Below the pieces are notes generated by a model. It saw only the letters and a list, made by a program, of their open reading frames with translations. It was not told the origin of the DNA and did no database searches. Positions 17,994 to 25,631 of a stretch of DNA of 64,000 bases are shown here, piece after piece. A program made the position numbers and the translations under genes. The number at the start of each line of letters is the position of its first letter. Within the stretch, counting starts at the first letter, position 1. This stretch comes from Haloferax marinisediminis (lineage in GTDB: Archaea; Halobacteriota; Halobacteria; Halobacteriales; Haloferacaceae), in assembly GCF_009674585.1 (NCBI RefSeq), contig NZ_WKJP01000005.1, forward strand, positions 62,001 through 126,000. The letters run 5' to 3'.

Positions 17994-18853
17994 CCGACGA
18001 CGGAGCCCCGAACCCTGAATCAGCGTTCGCTGCTCTCGGAAGTGAACTCCGACTGCGTATCCTTCGGGTCATCGAGGCCGCGGAACGTCAGACTGGAAGC
18101 AGGCTCACCTTTTCGGAACTCTACGACCGCATCGATATCGAGAGTACCTCACAACTGTCGTATCATCTCGGGCAACTCGATGGCGTGTTCGTCCAGAAAT
18201 TCGATGGTTCGTACGGATTGACGCAGGCAGGAGAGCGTGTCGTCCGAACGATTCACGCTGGGACGTACACCGAACGACCCACCTTCGAGGCGACGCCGAT
18301 AGACGGGTCGTGCCCGCACTGTGCTAGCACCGGGTTGGTCGCAGCGTTCGAAGACCCGTTCTTGACCGTGGCGTGCAGTTCCTGTGACGAGACTGTCGCA
18401 CGATACGACCTTCCACCGGCGCAGGCAGCAGACCGGTCGCCGACTCAAACACTCCAGTCCTGTGACCGCCGTGTGTACCACGAGCTGGGTATGGCCCTCG
18501 AAGGGACGTGTCCGACGTGTGGGGGTGTGATGGACGCGTCGAGTCGTCCGCGGGAGTCACCGCGCTCGAACGAGTTCGTCGTCCTCGTCTCCTGTAGGCG
18601 TTGTTTCAATCAGGTGTACGCACCCGTCGAACTCTGTGTGTTCTACCACCCTGCACTCGTTGCTGCCTATTGGAAATCGGGGCGGAACGCTATGGACGTC
18701 CGTCCGTGGGAGGTGTACTCGCACACGCGTGACTGGTCCGTCGACATTGAGTCCACAGACCCCTTCGAGGCTCACGTCGAGACAGACGTCTCCGAGGACG
18801 TGTTTATCGTGAAAGTCACAGACGGGCGCGTACACATCGACGTCGAGCCGTGA
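17990..18853 (+). CDS. ArsR-like winged-helix regulator with zinc-ribbon region
   Basis: A 287-residue protein. Residues 10-85 form a winged helix (AALGSELRLRILRVIEAAE, then SQLSYHLGQLDGVFVQK), as in ArsR-type haloarchaeal regulators. A middle region has a Cys quartet, CPHCASTGL then CSSCDETV, and a further CPTCGG with SCRRC downstream, consistent with zinc ribbons. The C-terminal 90 residues are of unknown fold with conserved-looking Trp residues (RPWEVYSHTRDWSVDI). It overlaps the sensor kinase by 4 bp, so the two are made together. It has no phospho-acceptor receiver domain. Confidence 0.8.
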   Translation: MTDDGAPNPESAFAALGSELRLRILRVIEAAERQTGSRLTFSELYDRIDIESTSQLSYHLGQLDGVFVQKFDGSYGLTQAGERVVRTIHAGTYTERPTFEATPIDGSCPHCASTGLVAAFEDPFLTVACSSCDETVARYDLPPAQAADRSPTQTLQSCDRRVYHELGMALEGTCPTCGGVMDASSRPRESPRSNEFVVLVSCRRCFNQVYAPVELCVFYHPALVAAYWKSGRNAMDVRPWEVYSHTRDWSVDIESTDPFEAHVETDVSEDVFIVKVTDGRVHIDVEP

Positions 18854-18856
18854 GGT

Positions 18857-18876
18857 AGCTCAAACTTTTTTGAGTT
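18857..18876 (+). terminator. Hairpin with T-tract after regulator gene
   Basis: Four bases after the regulator stop codon the plus strand can form a stem CTCAAA/TTTGAG around a short CTTT loop, extendable by two weaker pairs, and contains a run of six T. Archaea terminate mainly at T-rich tracts, so this is a plausible end for the kinase-regulator transcript. Confidence 0.45.
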
Positions 18877-18940
18877 GTGCCTCTGACAATATGTAAATTA
18901 GTAGATAAGTTATATCTGTGCCCCCCGCGAATCTCCATGT

Positions 18941-19819
18941 ATGGCCCCCGTTTCCGACTGGATTCAGCGACATCGCATCGCCGCGTTCTTCCTCCTCACG
19001 TACGCCATCTCGTGGGGCATCGAAGGTGCCGTGAAACTCGCGGGCATGGAACCCTCGTGGACGACGTGGTTCTTCGAGGGGTTCTTGAGTCCCTTGTCAC
19101 CCGGCGTCGCCGCCGCGATCGTCCTCACTGTGAGTGGTGAGTCGGTCCGCGAGTGGTTGCGTGACATCCTCAAATTCCGCGTCCACCCCAAGTGGTACGT
19201 CCTCGCAATAGCCATCCCGTTCGTCATCACCTACGCATCGGGAATCGCCTCGTGGGCACTCGGTGGTCCTGTCGACTGGAGTTCCTTCGAGTTCGACCCC
19301 ATCTCTATCGTCATCGGCATCGTCCTCGGAACGCTCCTCGGTGGCGGTCAAGAGGAACTTGGGTGGCGTGGGTTCGCCCAGCCCGAGTTGCAGGAACGCT
19401 ACGGTGCGTTCCGGGCGGCCGTCGTCATCGGGGTGCTGTGGGGTGGATGGCACCTTCCACAGTTCGTCTTCCCCGGCGGGATGCGTGCTGACTGGCCGCT
19501 GGCGCTGACAGCCTCGTACTTCGTCGGAATCGTGGCGTTCTCGATTCTTCTCGCGTGGATCTACAACGGGTCGGGTGGGAGTGCCTTTCTCGCGATGCTC
19601 ATGCACGGGACGGACAACTCGACGCAGGGCAGGGTTCCACTCGACCTCGACATCGCCCTCACTGGGAACGTCATCAACTGGGACTCACTCGTGTCGATGT
19701 ACGTCTCGCACGCACTCATCACGTGGGCCATCGTCGCCATCGTCGTCGCGGTCGTCGGAATCCAGTTGTCTGCTGGACGGAGTGGGATTAACAGCGCTGC
19801 CGGCCAGGTGGAGGACTGA
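18941..19819 (+). CDS. CPBP-family intramembrane metalloprotease
   Basis: A 292-residue protein with seven or eight membrane helices. The CPBP (CAAX protease/bacteriocin-processing, Abi) signatures are clear: GGGQEELGWRGFAQPEL (motif EExxxR-like) with the second motif VLWGGWHLPQF and a third His in MLMHGTDNS. Glutamates and histidines form the metal-dependent active site inside the membrane. Substrates in archaea are unknown; CAAX-type cleavage is not implied. The nucleotidyltransferase-like gene begins 5 bp after the stop codon, so they are probably cotranscribed. The preceding 87 bp is A/T-rich and could hold the promoter. Confidence 0.88.
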   Translation: MAPVSDWIQRHRIAAFFLLTYAISWGIEGAVKLAGMEPSWTTWFFEGFLSPLSPGVAAAIVLTVSGESVREWLRDILKFRVHPKWYVLAIAIPFVITYASGIASWALGGPVDWSSFEFDPISIVIGIVLGTLLGGGQEELGWRGFAQPELQERYGAFRAAVVIGVLWGGWHLPQFVFPGGMRADWPLALTASYFVGIVAFSILLAWIYNGSGGSAFLAMLMHGTDNSTQGRVPLDLDIALTGNVINWDSLVSMYVSHALITWAIVAIVVAVVGIQLSAGRSGINSAAGQVED

Positions 19820-19824
19820 AAAAC

Positions 19825-20865
19825 GTGGACAACGACCGACAGATGCACGACGGTGATACCCGCCCGTCACCGACAATCGACAGACAGAATCAGGTCGACC
19901 GACTCTGGGACCACCTCGAGGCGACCCTCCCCCGATTCGAAGCGCTCCCAGGGGTCGTGGGTGTGACACTCAACGGTGGCATCTCACGCGGGTACGGAGA
20001 CGAACTGTCCGAAATAGACGTGACGCTCTACCTAACCGACACGGTACACGAAGCGTGGGTAGCTGGACGAGCACCCATCGCCACCGGCATCACCGTCGTA
20101 GACGGCCAGTTATACGACATCGCAGTCGAACGAATCGAGGCAGTCGAAGAAGGAACGTGGTCGGAGACGGAACAGTGGGACCGGTCGTACGCGGAAATTC
20201 TGTCGGACCCCGATGGCCGACTCGCTGCTACGTTCGACGAACATCTCGGTTCACCACCCGGTTTGGACCATGCTGAGGGACTCCTCTTCGACTGTTGGTG
20301 GCACTTCGAACTCGCGACCACCTGTTGGGTTCACCGCCGTGATGCTGTCCAGGCACACTACGTCCTCAGTGGGGCAGTCGAGCCCCTCATCAAATCACTG
20401 TTCGCGGTCAACGAGGCGTATCTTCCCCACGAAAAGTGGCTTGTCAACCTTAGTCGCTCCCTCAGTTGGCGCCCGGACGACTGGGAGACACGCCTCCAAT
20501 CCGCCATCGCGACTGGAGACGGGTCGATGGAAACAGTCCACGAACGACGAGACGTCATCGCGTCGCTCTGGGACGACGTCGACCGCTACGCCCGCAAACA
20601 GGCAGACGAAGACGTTCCGGTTCGGTGGATGCAACGGACGTTCTACCGGGCGCTTTCCTCTCTCGTGGAGTCTGAGCAGGTCCCATACGAGAAGTGGGAC
20701 GCTGCGTTCGGTGGCGGTCTACTCGCGATGGACCCATTCGCGTCAGTCGCCCGTCTAGATGGAGATACTGTCTCTCTGGACGAGACGGCACTGGACGAAC
20801 TGACTGCCGACGAGCTGTACGACTGGCACTATCAGGTCGTCGAAGCAGTCAGCGACCGAAATTAG
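19825..20865 (+). CDS. Nucleotidyltransferase-fold protein (DUF4037-like)
   Basis: A 346-residue cytoplasmic protein, start GTG 19825 (alternative ATG 19843). The N-terminal domain contains GVTLNGGISRGYGDELSEID, the G-[GS]-x9-D-x-D-like motif of the minimal nucleotidyltransferase fold, with a following aspartate pair formed by SEIDVTLYL and YDIAVE. The remaining 200 residues are helical (LLFDCWWHFELATTCWVH, then the DD-W-rich segment), as in aminoglycoside or lincosamide nucleotidyltransferase relatives. It may transfer a nucleotide to a small molecule or protein; the acceptor is unknown. Convergent with the next gene, sharing 4 bp at the stops. Confidence 0.75.
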   Translation: MDNDRQMHDGDTRPSPTIDRQNQVDRLWDHLEATLPRFEALPGVVGVTLNGGISRGYGDELSEIDVTLYLTDTVHEAWVAGRAPIATGITVVDGQLYDIAVERIEAVEEGTWSETEQWDRSYAEILSDPDGRLAATFDEHLGSPPGLDHAEGLLFDCWWHFELATTCWVHRRDAVQAHYVLSGAVEPLIKSLFAVNEAYLPHEKWLVNLSRSLSWRPDDWETRLQSAIATGDGSMETVHERRDVIASLWDDVDRYARKQADEDVPVRWMQRTFYRALSSLVESEQVPYEKWDAAFGGGLLAMDPFASVARLDGDTVSLDETALDELTADELYDWHYQVVEAVSDRN

Positions 20866-21497
20866 TCGTCGCGTTCGATACCCGACATCCGCTCTCGAAC
20901 GGCCGACAACGCACTCGTCGGGACGTCTGGGAGTTCGTGTGACGCGGTGGACCCGTCAGTCGACGTGATACGGAGTGTTCCAGCGTCGAAGCCGACCGAT
21001 TCGATACTCTCGTACGCGTACGTGTGCGCGTCGTCGCCGACGGTGTAGTACCGGTGTGCGAGACTCACTGTGGCGTCGTCGTGGACGACGAACGAGTCGT
21101 CACCGACGGCGAGCGTCGTCAGGTGGTACTCTCGTGCCGGTTCGACCAAGAAGAGCGTCTGTCCTGCGGTTGAGGTCGACGAGACGACGCTGTCGTCGTC
21201 GAAGCCGACGAGGTCGAGGAGGGCAGATTGGGCCTGTTCTGTGCCCGAATCGAGCACTGCTTCGTAGTTGGTATCGACGTACCGGATGCCGAGTGCCGCG
21301 AGGGCAACACTGCCGAGGATAATCCCGGCGCCTTCCAGAAGGTCGCCGAACTCGAATATGAAGTACCCTCCGAGGAACAGGCCGCCGGCGACAATCCAGA
21401 GCCACTGCCATCCGGCCGCCCACAGCGGTTGAAAGATATCTACGTCGAGTGAGTCTCTACGGCCCACAACCGAGGCCTCCGACGGGTCGTCGAGCAA
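20862..21497 (-). CDS. Membrane protein with C-terminal beta-rich cytoplasmic domain, unknown
   Basis: A 211-residue protein. Two hydrophobic segments (WLWIVAGGLFLGGYFIF and GAGIILGSVALAALGI) lie near the N-terminus. They are followed by about 120 residues with beta-strand character and PH-like spacing (TLAVGDDSFVVHDDATVSLA, then HTYAYESIESVGFDAGTLRI). This pattern is typical of membrane proteins with a bPH-type domain, but I cannot assign a family. Its stop overlaps the convergent nucleotidyltransferase stop. No operon partner. Confidence 0.65.
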   Translation of the reverse strand: MLDDPSEASVVGRRDSLDVDIFQPLWAAGWQWLWIVAGGLFLGGYFIFEFGDLLEGAGIILGSVALAALGIRYVDTNYEAVLDSGTEQAQSALLDLVGFDDDSVVSSTSTAGQTLFLVEPAREYHLTTLAVGDDSFVVHDDATVSLAHRYYTVGDDAHTYAYESIESVGFDAGTLRITSTDGSTASHELPDVPTSALSAVRERMSGIERDD

Positions 21498-21603
21498 TCA
21501 TCTGTTTTTTCTTTGGGCTGTCGAGGTATTGGGACTTCCTTTCTGCGGGAGAGACACGCAGCACAGACGCCCTCGTGCTGAGGCCACGCGCACTCAGTCA
21601 GAC

Positions 21604-22023
21604 TCAGACGTCGAGCAGTTCGACGAGGTTCCCCTCGGGGTCGCGGAGGAAGGCGATTCGCGTCCCGCTTTCGGTCGTTTGGGGGTCACTGAGCGTCTCG
21701 ACGTGTGCTGGGAGGTCGTCGAAGATGTCGTCGACGTCGTCGACCGACAGTCCGAGGTGGGTCGCGCCCGGTTGGTCGAGGGTCGCGTCGTGGCGGTGGT
21801 CGCCTTCTGGGTCGTACTCGACGAGTTCGATGCGAACGTCGCCACCATCGAGGTGGGCAAAGCGGCCCGTCGAACCCTCGACATCGACCGCTGTCGAAAA
21901 CGCTTCGCCGGCCACTTCGAACCGGTCGATGACCGACAGTCCGAGGACGTCGCGGTAGAACGCCACTGTCGATTCGAGGTCGCTGACGGTGATACCGACG
22001 TGGTGTGCAGTAGGGGGAGTCAC
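21604..22023 (-). CDS. VOC-family (glyoxalase/dioxygenase fold) protein
   Basis: The start is set at GTG 22023 (VTPPTAHHVGITVSD), because homologues of this fold begin just before the first strand; an ATG at 22050 adds nine basic residues. The 139-residue protein shows the paired beta-alpha-beta modules of vicinal oxygen chelate proteins: HHVGITVSDLESTVAFYRDV in the first, TIHLGLSVDDVDDIFDD-like in the second, and a final RIAFLRDPEGNLVELLD. The His/Glu metal ligands H in HHVG and E near the end are present. Possible methylmalonyl-CoA epimerase or glyoxalase-like isomerase; reaction unknown. Confidence 0.8.
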   Translation of the reverse strand: MTPPTAHHVGITVSDLESTVAFYRDVLGLSVIDRFEVAGEAFSTAVDVEGSTGRFAHLDGGDVRIELVEYDPEGDHRHDATLDQPGATHLGLSVDDVDDIFDDLPAHVETLSDPQTTESGTRIAFLRDPEGNLVELLDV

Positions 22024-22159
22024 AGTTCGTCTGCGAGCACAGACTGCCAAAGTCGCTTCGTTCGATGCAACGAAGCGAGACCGTGTATCCTATACCGTCT
22101 CAGCCGTCGATATACGGTACGATGGAATCGACCGGATTGCGGCACACGGAGGTACGAAC

Positions 22160-22528
22160 ATGAGCGAGAAACTCGTCGAGTCACTCCCGCCGACGGCCGT
22201 TCCCGAGTCGTTCGTACGGGAACTCGAATCACAGGAGGCCGTCCAGCAGGCCATCGCCGTGCGCGGGTACAACCTCGAACGCGATGGCGAGACCATTCGG
22301 CAGGCGTATCAGCTCCTCGTGAACGTCCGTGGGAAGTACATCCTCGGGCTCCACCTCACGAACGGTGAGTGGCGCATCGTCTTCGACACACGCGGCCACC
22401 CCGAACTCGCACAGGAAGGTGCGCGAGCGGGCTACAAAGCAGTTCACGACGCGCTCTACGAGCGTGCGCCGTCCGACGCCGAAATCGACTTCGAGGCGAC
22501 GCCAGAGTTCTGGCACGCACCGCAGTAA
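22160..22528 (+). CDS. Hypothetical cytoplasmic protein
   Basis: A 122-residue protein from ATG 22160 (MSEKLVESLPPTAVPESF); the reading frame extends upstream to 21989 but that part overlaps the divergent VOC gene promoter. It is a compact alpha/beta protein with strands (YQLLVNVRGKYILGLHL, EWRIVFDTRGH) and no signal or membrane segment. It is followed by the SRPBCC gene 73 bp away. It is divergent from the VOC gene, with about 135 bp between starts, so both promoters must lie there. No recognised family. Confidence 0.65.
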   Translation: MSEKLVESLPPTAVPESFVRELESQEAVQQAIAVRGYNLERDGETIRQAYQLLVNVRGKYILGLHLTNGEWRIVFDTRGHPELAQEGARAGYKAVHDALYERAPSDAEIDFEATPEFWHAPQ

Positions 22529-22601
22529 GCCGAATGCTCACACCTCTTACATAACGCGTCTTCAGCGCGTGTTTATCTCTTTATTCGGCGTCTCTACCGT
22601 C

Positions 22602-23099
22602 ATGGACGAACTGACGACTTCCATTGACATCGACGCGCCCGCAGAGACAGTCTGGCAGGTACTCGTCGACTTCGAACGCTATCCCGAGTGGAACGACTAC
22701 ACACGAATCGATGGCGAGGCAGTCGCGGGAACGACCCTCGCTGTCGCACCCGGTCCACAGGCCGGTCGAATGCCCACGTTCAAACCGACAGTCCTCCGCG
22801 CCGACGATGGAGAACTTCGATGGCGTGGCCACCTGTTCGTTCGAGGGCTGTTCGACGGTGAACACCGATTCGTCGTCGAAGACCTCGGAGACGGTCGCTC
22901 CCGACTGACACAAGCAGAGACGTTCACCGGCATCCTCGTCTGGCCGATCAACCGCCTGTTCGGTGACGACACGGAACGGAACTTCCACGCAGTGAACCAG
23001 GCGCTGAAGACTCGCGCAGAGTCGATGCGTACGGCCGAACCCACCGTGGGCGCGACGACGACTGTCGAGAGGTCGGCCGATGAGACCGCGGACGTCTAA
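22602..23099 (+). CDS. SRPBCC (START-like) ligand-binding protein
   Basis: The ATG at 22602 (MDELTTSIDIDAPAETVW) gives 165 residues and the expected N-terminus. The polyketide-cyclase/START-like fold is clear from IDAPAETVWQVLVDFERYPEWN and from the LRADDGELRWRGHLFVRG and FVVEDLGDGRSRLTQAETF strands, which form the beta sheet around a hydrophobic cavity. The C-terminal helix (NFHAVNQALKTRAESM) closes it. Such proteins bind or modify lipophilic ligands; the ligand is unknown. No co-located enzyme suggests one. An Orc-box-like element lies 35 bp after its stop. Confidence 0.85.
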   Translation: MDELTTSIDIDAPAETVWQVLVDFERYPEWNDYTRIDGEAVAGTTLAVAPGPQAGRMPTFKPTVLRADDGELRWRGHLFVRGLFDGEHRFVVEDLGDGRSRLTQAETFTGILVWPINRLFGDDTERNFHAVNQALKTRAESMRTAEPTVGATTTVERSADETADV

Positions 23100-23134
23100 C
23101 CGGACTATCGAGGCGCAGACGAACGGGCGCCACA

Positions 23135-23158
23135 ACACCACCATGTCCGCAGTTAATT
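23135..23158 (+). repeat. Orc-box-like element, distal left copy (a)
   Basis: Plus-strand ACACCACCATGTCCGCAGTT followed by AATT, matching the consensus found in the origin 7-10 kb away. It lies between the SRPBCC gene and the first pilin gene, well outside the orc locus. Confidence 0.6.
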
Positions 23159-23411
23159 GGCGCACGTCGAGCGGGCTTTTCGCATTCTTGTCCGACTATC
23201 AACAGCAATTATAACATCGTCTGAAGTGCCGAATTCTGCAGTTATACGGCCGCTAACCGCATCTAAACCAGTAGAATAAACCCGTTATTTTACGTGAAAT
23301 TAAATATAGACAGAACATATGGATTGCTAACAGGAATCGGCACGAGACGCCGCTCGAAGTCCCGAATGTGGGGGCACGATGTGGGCTCCGAGACCGGTCC
23401 TGAATAGAACA
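23159..23411 (+). promoter_or_regulatory. Promoter/leader of first pilin gene
   Basis: A/T-rich sequence around 23280-23310 (TTATTTTACGTGAAATTAAA) resembles a BRE/TATA region. It lies about 100 bp before the pilin start, implying a 5-prime leader of roughly 80-90 nt, longer than for typical leaderless haloarchaeal genes. No further gene is visible. Confidence 0.4.
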
Positions 23412-23867
23412 ATGGATATCAAGAAATTCCTTACAGAATCACGCGCAGTCTCGCCGGTCATCGGCGTCATCCTCATGGTCGCTATCACCGTCATCCTCGC
23501 GGCCGTCATCGGTACCTTCGTGCTGGGTCTGGGCGACCAAGTCGGCGACACCGCACCGCAGGCGAGTTTCAGTTTCGACTACGACGACTCAGTTAGCCCG
23601 TCCACGGTTACCATCAGCCACGAGAGCGGTGACGCAATCGACGCATCGCTCCTCAAGGTGACGGTCGACGGAGTGGAAGTTACCGACACTAGTACTGGAT
23701 ACGAGTACGACGCTGATGGTGCCTTCGCTGGCAGTGTTGGCGCTGGTTCGAAAGTCGTCATCGAAAAAGCATCCGACGACTGGGACGGCGAAACCATCCG
23801 CATCGTCTGGACCGCTGAAAGTGGAAGCTCCTCGGCAACCCTCCAGAAATCCACCGCACCTGCATAA
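23412..23867 (+). CDS. pilA: Archaeal type IV pilin PilA-like (copy 1)
   Basis: The start at ATG 23412 ([18 protein letters not shown]) yields 151 residues; an upstream in-frame ATG at 23379 would displace the class III signal. The N-terminus is the archaeal pilin/DUF1628 H-domain, with charged leader, prepilin peptidase site before SRAVSP and hydrophobic helix [20 protein letters not shown]. This helix packs in the pilus core after PibD cleavage. The head is Ser/Thr/Asp-rich, ending in [18 protein letters not shown]. First of three tandem pilins sharing the same H-domain; probably adhesion pili. Confidence 0.92.
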   Translation: MDIKKFLTESRAVSPVIGVILMVAITVILAAVIGTFVLGLGDQVGDTAPQASFSFDYDDSVSPSTVTISHESGDAIDASLLKVTVDGVEVTDTSTGYEYDADGAFAGSVGAGSKVVIEKASDDWDGETIRIVWTAESGSSSATLQKSTAPA

Positions 23868-24104
23868 ACCGCTGACAAACGCTCGGCCCCCCTCTCTTTC
23901 CGTTTTTCGACTCTCGAGCGAGTGCTCTCTTCACAGAGGCACAGAACTCTCGTCACAGTTTCCGATGTGTGTACATGCGTGTCAGCGGGATTTTATTACC
24001 TTGGAGAAAGTCAGATTATCTAATAGGTCCCGGACTCACGCGCTACGGCGATTTCGAGTATTTCGCGCTTCACCGCTGTCGGCCGGTTTACCTAGGAGAA
24101 ACCA

Positions 24105-24725
24105 ATGGATATCAAGAAATTCCTTACAGAATCACGCGCGGTGTCGCCGGTTATCGGCGTCATCCTCATGGTCGCGATTACGGTCATTCTCGCGGCAGTC
24201 ATCGGAACGTTCGTGCTCGGTCTCGGCGACCAAGTGAACGAAACCGCACCGCAGGCGAGTTTCGACTTCTCGCAAGAGACGTCGACGTTTACTGGTACCG
24301 ACGGTCCTGATGATGGTACTGACCCTGACGAACCAGACCTGATTACTGTAGAGATTACTCACGCCAGTGGGGATGCAATCGAAGAAGGTAGAATCAGTGT
24401 CACCGTGAACGGGCACACTGCCTACGGAATCAGCGAAGTTGCCAGCGATGACGACGATGCTGCGGCCCTCTGGTCGGGAACAGGAACCATCAGCGCTGGC
24501 TCGTCGGTCACCGTTGGACTCTACGATGACAAGGGTGACCAGGTGACCGATGGTGGTGCCATTTCCTACGATGTGTCGGCAACCGACCAAGAGAACAAAA
24601 TCAGTGGACCACGCGACGGCGATGACGGCGCTCACGCTCTCGCCTCGGGCGACATCATCCGCGTCGTCTGGACCTCTGAATCTGGTTCGACGTCGTCGAC
24701 CCTCGTGAAGTACACCGTCGCGTAA
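24105..24725 (+). CDS. pilA: Archaeal type IV pilin PilA-like (copy 2)
   Basis: A 206-residue protein with the same N-terminal 45 residues as copy 1 ([15 protein letters not shown], then the hydrophobic core). The head domain is longer by about 55 residues, very acidic (DDGTDPDEPD) and ends IRVVWTSESGSTSSTLVK. The DNA of the H-domain differs from copy 1 at wobble positions, so the identity is kept by selection at protein level. It has its own promoter region of 237 bp, including A/T-rich sequence near 23990-24025. The minor or major pilin role cannot be told. Confidence 0.92.
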   Translation: MDIKKFLTESRAVSPVIGVILMVAITVILAAVIGTFVLGLGDQVNETAPQASFDFSQETSTFTGTDGPDDGTDPDEPDLITVEITHASGDAIEEGRISVTVNGHTAYGISEVASDDDDAAALWSGTGTISAGSSVTVGLYDDKGDQVTDGGAISYDVSATDQENKISGPRDGDDGAHALASGDIIRVVWTSESGSTSSTLVKYTVA

Positions 24726-24980
24726 TCTCACACTACGAGACCAACTTCTTTGAAAATCGCTCCCTGTCGAGTTACAACGACTCGACGTGGGACGGTGCAA
24801 CTCCGAATCCTCAGCGTACGGAAGCAGACCAGCGTATGACAACTGAAATATAATTTATAATATGACTTTAAGTATTTCCTAAACGTATAGATATTCGTCA
24901 AGAACCGGTCATCCAGCGTCTGAAATAGGGAGTTTCAACTCTCGGAATAGGTCGTCTGTGCAACGGTTCTGGTGATTTCA

Positions 24981-25481
24981 ATGGACATCAAGAAATTCCT
25001 CACAGAGTCACGTGCAGTCTCGCCAGTCATCGGCGTCATCCTCATGGTCGCTATCACAGTCATCCTCGCCGCCGTCATCGGGACGTTCGTGTTGGGTCTG
25101 GGTGACCAAGTGAGCGAGACCTCGCCGCAGGCGAGCTTTAGCTTCGAGTACACGGACAACGGAGCATCAACAGAAGACACCTTCGTGGTCACTCACGAGT
25201 CAGGGACCGCAATCAAGGCTGGTCAACTCAAGCTGGTTTCGAGTGATGAATTCGCGGTGAGCTCTGGAGTAGCCGATGGTTCAGGTGCTGAAGAATACAC
25301 ATTCGATGCGTTCGATGGGATTACAGATGCCAACACCGAAATTAGCGCTGGCACTTCGGTAACAGCGTACAGTACAACCGGTGAGACTGACCTCGGGAAC
25401 CAAGACTTCCGCATCGTCTGGACTTCCGAGTCCGGTTCGTCGTCTGCGACCCTCCAGAAGTGGAGCGGTCCACGCGCATAA
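24981..25481 (+). CDS. pilA: Archaeal type IV pilin PilA-like (copy 3)
   Basis: Start set at ATG 24981 ([15 protein letters not shown]) to align with the other two copies; the ATG three codons earlier is possible. The 166-residue protein has the identical H-domain and a diverged head, ending [18 protein letters not shown]. Upstream sequence at 24840-24900 is strongly A/T-rich and contains TATA-like stretches about 120 bp before the start. With copies 1 and 2 it forms a pilin array with separate promoters, which would allow pilus composition to be varied. Secretion machinery genes (pilB/pilC) are not in this window. Confidence 0.92.
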   Translation: MDIKKFLTESRAVSPVIGVILMVAITVILAAVIGTFVLGLGDQVSETSPQASFSFEYTDNGASTEDTFVVTHESGTAIKAGQLKLVSSDEFAVSSGVADGSGAEEYTFDAFDGITDANTEISAGTSVTAYSTTGETDLGNQDFRIVWTSESGSSSATLQKWSGPRA

Positions 25482-25631
25482 CCTCAGAACGTAACCATTA
25501 GACGGGCCATCCCGTCCTTCCAACCCCATTTTCGAAGCACTACCACACGTTCGAGCCACAGCCATTCTGCAGTATTGCACAAATAGAGCAAACTTATCCG
25601 GTGGCGAGTCGTACGACTCGGTAGAGAACCC

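Noticed and set aside
24921-24937. TGAAA/TTTCA inverted repeat before pilin copy 3
   Set aside because: Arms of only five bases with a 7-bp spacer in A/T-richer sequence; too weak to call an operator.
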